A stretch of 64,000 nt of DNA, from assembly GCA_025558095.1 (NCBI GenBank), contig JAIVFI010000013.1, positions 248,001 through 312,000 of the forward strand. The letters run 5' to 3'. The DNA is from Hyaloraphidium curvatum. Lineage: Eukaryota; Monoblepharomycota; Hyaloraphidiomycetes; Hyaloraphidiales; Hyaloraphidiaceae. The position numbers and the translations under genes are program-made. A model generated the notes under the pieces. The model had not been told where the DNA came from. It worked only from the letters and a program-made list of their open reading frames with translations, and did not search any database. How positions within the stretch are numbered: position 1 is the first letter of the stretch; the number at the start of each line of letters is the position of its first letter. Positions 57,975 through 64,000 of the stretch are shown here, one piece after another.

Positions 57975-59112
57975 ATGGCGATGCGCCAAGCTTTCGGTCG
58001 GGCTGCGGGTGAGCGCCGTGCAAATGCCTGCCACTGACTGCCTCGCTGACCGGCGCCCGCATCCCGCGGGGAATCCAGTCCACGCCCGCGTGGCGCCCGC
58101 CGCGCCGGCGGCCCGGATGGCTCTGCCGAGGTGATTGTCGGACGGCGCACGGACGGCACGCAGCGGGATGTCTGGCGGACGGAGATGGCGGGGAGGTGGC
58201 GCGGGGGGCGGGATGCGCGGATGCGGACGGGGACGCGGCGGGCCACCGGTCTTTCCTTGGACGAGGCGCTCACGGATGCCATCGCGGCCCCGCCCTCCGC
58301 AGCTCGTTCGTGGCGACCCGGCACCAGTCGACGGCGCGGCCGCACCCGAGGGATCGCGCGCTGAACCTCATCAACATGGCCCCGGGAGAGAACCTCCTTC
58401 AGAAGACGAGCTTCGTCACGGCGTTCGCCGGCCTCGCGGCGTATGCCATCTCGAAGGAGATCTATATCATCGAGGCTGAGACCCTCGAGGGCCTTTGCAT
58501 GATCGGTGCCTTTACGGTGTGGTACTCGGCCGTCAAGGACACGGCCCGCGACTTCTTCAACGACCAGAAGGAGGTGCGCGGCGGGCCCACGATGTGCATC
58601 CCGGCAGGCACTGAAGTTCCACCGTTGAACCGCAGCGCATCCGCACCATCCTGACCCAGGCCAGGGCCGACCACAAGGCCGTGGTCCAGGAGCGCATCGA
58701 CCACGTCAACCAGCTCGGCGACGTCGTCGAGACGACCAAGAGCCTTTACGAGATGTCGAGGGTGGGTTTGTCAATCGCGGCTCTGGCCTTCGATCGTGCT
58801 GACTTTGGCTGCCCAGGAAATCGCCAAGATGGAGGCGGAGGCGTACCAGCTGAAGCAGACCGTGGCCATCACCAACGAGGCTCGCAATCTCCTGGACGGA
58901 TGGGTCCGCTACGAGGCCAGCGTTCGCGAGAAGCAGCAGAAGAACGCCGTGCAGGCCGTCATCGACAAGGTGCTGGCGCAGATCGAGGACGAGGAGGTGC
59001 AGCGCCAGATTATGGCCCAGGCTCTGCGCGATATCGAGAGTAAGTGCCCACAGCGGCCAATTTTCGTGCGGTTCTAACGCCGTAGGGAATGGCAGAGGCC
59101 TCCAAGGCGTGA
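57975..59112 (+). CDS. ATP4: mitochondrial ATP synthase F0 subunit b (ATP4)
   Basis: Peripheral-stalk subunit of the mitochondrial F1F0 ATP synthase. Exons 57975-58008, 58079-58130, 58303-58573, 58636-58761, 58817-59039, 59096-59112; 240 aa. The first two exons and the start of the third build the presequence (MAMRQAFGRAAVHARVAPAA ... SSFVATRHQS). A membrane segment FAGLAAYAISKEIYIIEAE follows, then the long stator helix with MSREIAKMEAEAYQLKQTVA and LLDGWVRYEASVREKQQK, very close to fungal ATP4. The last exon holds only five codons plus stop (the intron splits a K codon). The 172-bp third intron is the longest of its gene. Confidence 0.9.
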
Positions 59113-59150
59113 GGCAGATCTGTATCTCGCAATAGAAAACAACGATTACA

Positions 59151-60575
59151 TCATCGCGATGCTGCGGAGCGTTTCAAGTCCCATAACTGAAAGTCCAGGA
59201 TTGGGCGCTTCCAATGTTGCTCCAGCCTCGCGTTGAGGGTGTTCAGGCCGTCGCTCCAGGACGTCTTGAGGAGCTCCAGCACCCTGTCCTTCTCCACGTA
59301 TCTCTCCCGGATCCACGTCTCCAGCCCTTCATCCGTGGTCGGCAAATCCTCCAGCAAGAAGCGCCGCACATGCACGTGTGCGCGGTATTCGGATGCGAGG
59401 TCGTGTGTATGCACCCGCACCAGGGACGGACGCACCCCGAAACCTTTCCGCTTGCTGTAGTATGCCTGGCATCGCACGATTAGAAGACCAGTGAGCGGAT
59501 GCAACAAGCGGTACCTACCAGCGTAAAGTCGTAGACCGCCTTGACGTGCGACCCACGCATGGCCTGGACGGTAGCGATGAATCCGCGAGTCCGCGGGAGC
59601 AGAACGTTGTTGAGGATCGGCAAATCCTTCTTCTTGGCAAAGTTTTGGCTCTGAAGAATGGGACACGTCGATGGGTGGTCCAGGACTCTGGGAATTCACG
59701 AACCTCGACGAGCTTGTGGGGCCGTATCCGCGTCCCCTCAAGGAAACTGACGAGCCATACCGGGATCTCCATTTCCTTGATGCGGGAGAAGGTGCGCTCC
59801 ACCTTTTCCTTGTCTTCCGTCCAGTTCCTCTTCATGAAGATGAAGCCTGCGGGATCGGGACCGCAGTTCAGCCCGCACTCTCCACCGAAGCCCGTGGCAC
59901 CGCAGTACTCGCCCATCATCCACATCCCCCAGCCAAACGCCGGGATCCACTTCAAACTGTCCTTAGCGAAGTACTTGCAGTTGGGGAGCATGCCCCGACG
60001 AATGGCGACAGAGTGGATCAACACTGCATCAGGGGGGCAGGTGCTGTGAGAATCGAAACCGAGAAAACCTTCCGCGACTACGAACGGAAGTCGGAGAACG
60101 AGACGTGATTCGAAAAGACGATGGCCGATTCGGCATCCGGAATCACGTCGCCGCTGAACGTGAGCGGCAGGTGGTGGATCCCTTCTGCGGTGTACTGGAG
60201 CATGGTCCACACGATGCCGGCACCCATGGAAGACATCTCCATGTTCCATCTGGGTTGGAGACGTTCCGGGCGTTCAGGGATCAAGTGACAGGCGCGCGTC
60301 AACGCGGATACCGACCGCCGCGTGAATGGCAGTATCGGCAACGTCACGATCTGCGAGTTGCGCGTCAGTCGATGGCTACGCGGGCGTCGCGCGGACGCGA
60401 TGAGTCCGGTGCTCACCTGGAGGACGTTGCAGAACAGTGCAAAGCTGCGGGCGACATTGTCCCGATTCAGAGACCGCAGGGCCCCGGTCGCGCCGATCGC
60501 TCACATCGTCACCGCAGAACCCAGGACAGCCGCCCGCGCCACGTAGGAGGCCGTGTTCACGACGGCGGTGGCCAT
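59151..60575 (-). CDS. lysophospholipid acyltransferase (PlsC/LPAAT family)
   Basis: Membrane acyltransferase making phosphatidic acid or remodelling phospholipids, AGPAT3/4/5-LCLAT1 type. Exons (minus): 60575-60505, 60444-60417, 60350-60316, 60249-60086, 60023-59913, 59846-59704, 59650-59519, 59465-59151; 332 aa. N-terminal helix TASYVARAAVLGSAVTIFAL. Catalytic NHVSFSDF (HX4D), RRGMLPNCKYFAKDSLKWIP, FMKRNWTEDKEKV, the substrate motif FLEGTR and FAKKKDLPILNNVLLPRTRG. The intron 59847-59912 is GC-AG and is needed to join WMM to GFIFMKRNW. Its stop is 38 bp from the convergent ATP4 stop. Confidence 0.92.
59847..59912 (-). other. GC-AG intron in the acyltransferase gene
   Basis: 66-bp intron, donor GCGAGT, branch-like GCTGAAC, acceptor CGCAG. 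Retaining it would insert a Cys/Gly-rich stretch between two contiguous conserved motifs. Confidence 0.85.
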
Positions 60576-61108
60576 TTTGGCGTGTGACAGTGATGTTCGC
60601 GCGCGAGTTGGGCGCGGGCGACGCGACCGCCCGGACGCGACGACAAACAGCTCCCCGCAAACAAAGAGGCGGTCACCATCAGCGGTCGCCATCAGCCCCG
60701 TTGCTGGCCCTCGGCGGGTACAGATTGCGGCACCGGAGAGTCAAAGGGTGAGAATTGATGGATTCGGAACACTTTCAAGAATGCGAGGAGCACAAGATGA
60801 ACTTCAGTTCAATCCATTCTCTGATTTGCCGAGCTCCGCACCGCCTTGTGGAAGCGCGCGAGAAGTCTCTCGCCCGGATGCCTGCATCGTGGTGCGGACA
60901 GGCCGGGCCGGCACGTCTGATGGGGACCGAAGCTGTGGCGACGTGTCTTCCGGCAAGACTTGGCCCGGCCTCTGAGGTGGCGGACCGACAACGACTACTC
61001 TGAGCTCCAGAGCAATTGCTTTGCTCTGACTAAAGTCGTTCTTGACCATTAAGTCTAATCATCGCTCCCATTCGCAGGGCGGGTTGCAGCCCCTCGTGGA
61101 CGGGCCCC
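60576..61108. other. 533-bp spacer between acyltransferase and TMEM164 genes
   Basis: No confident gene. An open frame from about 60755 (MDSEHFQECEEHK) and an acceptor-like site before 61080 leave room for a 5' non-coding or coding exon of TMEM164. A perfect 8-bp hairpin (CAGAGCAA/TTGCTCTG, 5-nt loop) lies at 61008-61028. Otherwise nothing recognised. Confidence 0.4.
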
Positions 61109-62000
61109 ATGGTGGTGGACACCCTTGCTTCGCTTTTGCGGAAGCGGCATCCGACTTGGGAGCATGTCGACGATCTACGGACAATGAAGAGCTCGCTTGG
61201 GGGCTCCTGGTACCTATCGCCACGGAGGCACGTCGTCGAGCTCATCGGCTTCAGCGTCCTTTTCACGACGACGTTTCTGTGGACCTACGGGCTCGCGCTG
61301 CAGCCCGGGGGACGCATCGATGCCGCTTTGCAAGAGGGCCTTCTGTCGGCACGGCATCACTCGACGGACAAGCTGTGGGCGGGTCTGCTTGCAGGGTCCT
61401 TGTGCGTCGTCTCGATCCACAAGTACCTCCGCGGAGGTGGTCTCTTTCTCCTGCAACCGTGCCACGTGTCTGCAACCGCCCTAATTTGGGTTCTGCTCGC
61501 TGATCCGAAAGCTGCGCTGCCTCACGTTGCTTTCAACATCCTGATTTCGGCACAGTGGGGCGGGTGGATGGCTGTGCTTTTCCCGGACCTCCGCGACTAC
61601 AAACTGCCCTGCGAGATCGAAAACTTCTGGCTCGAGCACGGCCTCGTCTGTGGCCTGCCGTTGCTTCTGATCGCGACCGGCCGCTTCATCGTATTCCCAT
61701 TGGACGTGATGTTCACCACGGCCGCCTTCCTCTTCAACGGGGCCTTCCACTCAGTGGTTCTGCATGCTGTCGCCCTTCTTTCTGGGTTTAACATCAACTA
61801 CCAAATAAATCCGCCGCCAGTGCGGGTTGTTGAACGACTCGGCAAGAACTACAAGGTGGGGGTGGTGGCGGGGGTGACCCCTGGCAAAGCCCTGATCCCT
61901 CCTTCAGGCAATCATGTACCTCTTCACTTGGCTTGTGACCCTTGCCACGCGCTACATCGCGGTCGAAGCGCTTCTGCAGCTGACAAAGGGGCTGCGATAG
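61109..62000 (+). CDS. TMEM164: TMEM164-family membrane protein
   Basis: Exons 61109-61855 and 61908-62000; 279 aa. Multi-pass protein with helices at VVELIGFSVLFTTTFLWTYG, LWAGLLAGSLCVVSIHKYL, the signature FLLQPCHVSATALIWVLLA, NILISAQWGGWMAVLFPDL, a charged EIENFWLEHGLVCGLPLLLI and a final IMYLFTWLVTLATRYIAVE. The order (NPCH/QPCH motif, ALFPD-like, E-E-x-W-x-x-H) matches TMEM164; the animal member has been linked to acyltransfer on ether lipids, and the invariant Cys and His are present. Splicing at 61856 supplies the last helix instead of a basic tail. Lies beside an acyltransferase gene, possibly coincidental. Confidence 0.8.
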
Positions 62001-62088
62001 GTTCTCCATGTGGGACACCTCTTTGCTACCCAGTAATCGCGGACATATTCGTGCGCGCAAAGTGCTCGACCACCAAGGATTGAATTTT

Positions 62089-63209
62089 CTACACGGATCG
62101 TATCCGATCTGCTATCTCGGCCCACTTCCGCTCGGCGGTTTCAAACCACTGCAGGTGGGCGTCACCGAACTGCTTGCCAAGCTCCATGAGCCTAAGGTTT
62201 TGTTCCGAGAACCCATCCAGGGCACTCCTCATCTGCCCTTTCGTCGGTTTCTCGCCGATGATCGCCGCGAACTCGTCGATCCCCTCGGAAAGCGCGCGGC
62301 AACAGTCTGCCACCTCATCGACAAGCGCGATCTCGGCCTCGGATTCCTCGTCACTCTCGACCAGGCAGCGCTTCTTTAGTTTCTGAAACACCATCCTAAT
62401 CAGCTTCAAGAGATTGGTCCCTTGCTGGGCGACCTGGCTGCGCTCTTCCGGCCCGTACGGTTCATCCTCCAATCCCAGGTCGGCAACAGCGTCGGCGACG
62501 GAGTCCGTCGAAGAAGGACCTTCATGGTCGTCTTCGTCGCTGTCCGAATCGTCCTCCCCATCTCCTTCGACGTCGTTCGATTCGACCTCGGCGATCGCAT
62601 CGTCCAAAAGTTCCAGCAAATCCGAAAGCTCCTTCGCGGCCAGGGCCTTGCCAGAGAGCGGCGTCGACTTCAGCTTCGCCGCAAGGTCCCACACCTGACC
62701 CGTGGTAGCAAAGGAAGGCTTCCGGTGGCCCGCCTTGATCTGCTCGATGTGGCCGTGGACCAGCGCAGCCAGCGCGGCGAGCAGGTCAAAGGTGATTTCC
62801 TTTAGCGTCCTCGAGAGCTGGCGCCCCCGGGAAGCTGGAATGGCATCAACGATGCAAAAGGTCCGTTCAACGATGCCGTAGAGATCGTTGCAGAGCACGG
62901 CCGCCGACCTCCGGTCGTAAGGCGGTTCGTTCAAGAAGATGCCTAGTTTCGTTGTGTTGTGGGCGAGCAGGGAAGCCTCGCGATCTGAAATCAGCCGTCA
63001 GAATGCCAGAGCCTAGTGAAGGAAGAGCTCGGGAACACACCGAGCTGCCTTCGCACGTCCGTGGGGTCGAAGCTGTCGAACGCCGTGGAGGGCTGTGGGG
63101 CGTCGGACTTCATGGCCAAAGCCACGGCTGCCAGCTTGTCGAGCAAATCCTGCAGCTCGTCTACGATCTCGCTCGGCGGCGAAGACGCCGCTGGTTTCCG
63201 AGGCGGCAT
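62089..63209 (-). CDS. CCNDBP1: cyclin-D1-binding protein 1/GCIP homologue
   Basis: All-helical protein related to CCNDBP1 (GCIP), a regulator proposed to act on cyclin/bHLH proteins. Exons (minus) 63209-63041 and 62984-62089; 354 aa. Features: LQDLLDKLAAVALAMKSD, REASLLAHNTTKLGIF, GQVWDLAAKLKSTPLSGKAL then AAKELSDLLELLDDAIAEVE, followed by an acidic linker (DGEDDSDSDEDD) at the site of the human acidic linker, then LLKLIRMVFQKLKKRC and DEVADCCRALSEGIDEFAAI. Length equals the human protein. Divergent from RPF2 with 92 bp between starts. Confidence 0.75.
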
Positions 63210-63301
63210 CGTTTGCGTTGTTTGCCTTTGTTTACGGCTTACGAACATCTCTCCCCAAAACCTTTCACGTCGTCCCCGTTTGCAGGCGCCTGATCGGCTC
63301 G

Positions 63302-64000
63302 ATGATCCGGGTCGCGAAGCCCAAGAATGCGCGCTCGAAGCGGGCGCTGGAAAAGAGGGAGCCCAAGCTAGTGGAAAATGCCAAGAACGCACTGTTCGTA
63401 CGAGGAACGACAACCAACGGCGTGGTGAACGAGGCTCTCCGGGACCTGGTGGGACTCGCGGCCTTGCTTCTCTGCCTCGGAGCCTCCGTCCTTACCCTTC
63501 GCCCGGCCAGTGCTCGCTCAAGAAACCGCACGGCTTGCTCTTCTCGAAGCGGAACGACGTGCACCCCTTCGACGACGTCACACCCCTCCATTTCCTGTCT
63601 GAAAAGAACGATGCCTCCCTTGTGGTCGTCGGGACACACTCGAAGAAACGGCCATCGAACCTCGTCTTTGCCCGCATGTTCAACCACGAGGTTTTGGACT
63701 TGATCGAGCTCGGCGTCCTGAACTGGAAGCCCATGAGCGCCTTTGCCGCCGTCAAGGCCGCGGTCGGTCTGAAGCCGCTGATGGTGTTCAGCGGGGACAT
63801 TTTCGACCAGCGCGAGGACTACGCGAAGCTAAAGAACATGCTTCTGGACTTTTTCCGCGGCGAGGAGGTGGACAAAATCAGCCTCAGCGGGCTGGAGTAC
63901 GTCATCTCCATCACGGCCGAAGCGCACGAGCCGCCGCGGCTGCTCGGGAGGGTGTTTTTCCGCGTGTACACGGTGACGCTAAAGAAGTCGGGAGTACGGT
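63302..64000 (+). CDS. RPF2: ribosome biogenesis Brix protein RPF2 (3' end off window)
   Basis: Brix-domain factor that with RRS1 loads the 5S RNP onto pre-60S particles. Exons 63302-63448 and 63511 onward; 212 residues present. The N-terminus PKNARSKRALEKREPKLVEN is diagnostic, followed by NALFVRGTTTNGVVNEALRD, CSLKKPHGLLFSKRNDVHPF, SLVVVGTHSKKRPSNLVFAR, FNHEVLDLIELGVLNWKPM and FFRGEEVDKISLSGLEYVIS. The 62-bp intron is confirmed by the RDLCSLKKPH junction. The gene continues past 64000. Confidence 0.96.

Noticed and set aside
61008-61028. 8-bp hairpin considered as a terminator or small RNA
   Set aside because: Short, without U tract or conservation evidence, and in a eukaryotic spacer; recorded only as a note.

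Overview
This 64-kb window is nuclear DNA from a GC-rich, extremely gene-dense eukaryote. I could model 33 protein genes; two run off the window edges. I found no rRNA, tRNA or CRISPR array. Genes are split by about 130 very short introns (mostly 45-65 bp, GT-AG with a few GC-AG). Donors are usually GTGGGT, GTGAGT or GTTCGT, and a C/TTGAC or CTAAC branch site lies close to the acceptor. In nearly every gene the exon lengths I propose sum exactly to whole codons and restore conserved motifs, so most models can be used as given. The mitochondrial ATP synthase subunit b, PET117, mL54, the three-LIM RhoGAP, the ankyrin-DHHC (AKR1-type) protein, MOG1 and FBXO9 look opisthokont. My best guess is an early-diverging fungus or close relative; the presence of the Integrator subunit INTS4 argues against an ascomycete or basidiomycete. 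This assignment is inference.

Layout. 1-16 kb: RNA polymerase III largest subunit (partial), an orphan nuclear-type protein, INTS4, STT3, a small membrane protein, NOP53, PP2A-B55 and MOG1. 16-23 kb: ARP2, CWC15, CHMP3/VPS24, SNX8/MVP1 and FBXO9. 23.3-33.4 kb: an accessory-looking segment with one giant 12-exon gene (2788 aa). Its N-terminal part resembles FEN/XPG nucleases; its C-terminus carries a TnpB/Fanzor-like TS-CxxC...CxxC segment with degenerate catalytic positions. Its flank holds tandem and sub-terminal repeats, and a 16-bp direct repeat lies on both sides. 33.4-43.3 kb: ankyrin-DHHC palmitoyltransferase, AAMP/Sqt1, ALG14, uL24m, mL54 and a LIM-RhoGAP. 43.2-56 kb: NOL8, a vezatin-like protein, an Sds3-like coiled-coil protein, RBM34/Nop12, U2AF2 and MUS81. 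56-64 kb: SIL1, PET117, ATP4 (F0 b), a lysophospholipid acyltransferase, TMEM164, CCNDBP1/GCIP and RPF2 (partial).

How they fit together. Nearly everything outside 23.3-33.4 kb is single-copy housekeeping: ribosome biogenesis (NOP53, NOL8, RBM34, RPF2, AAMP), transcription and splicing (RPC1, INTS4, CWC15, U2AF2), ER glycosylation and folding (STT3, ALG14, SIL1), endosomes (CHMP3, SNX8), actin and Rho (ARP2, LIM-RhoGAP), mitochondria (PET117, ATP4, uL24m, mL54) and DNA repair (MUS81). Genes are often head-to-head with 65-300 bp between start codons, and two such pairs join mitochondrial genes. Convergent stops can be under 40 bp apart. The giant gene and its flanks are the part that stands out.
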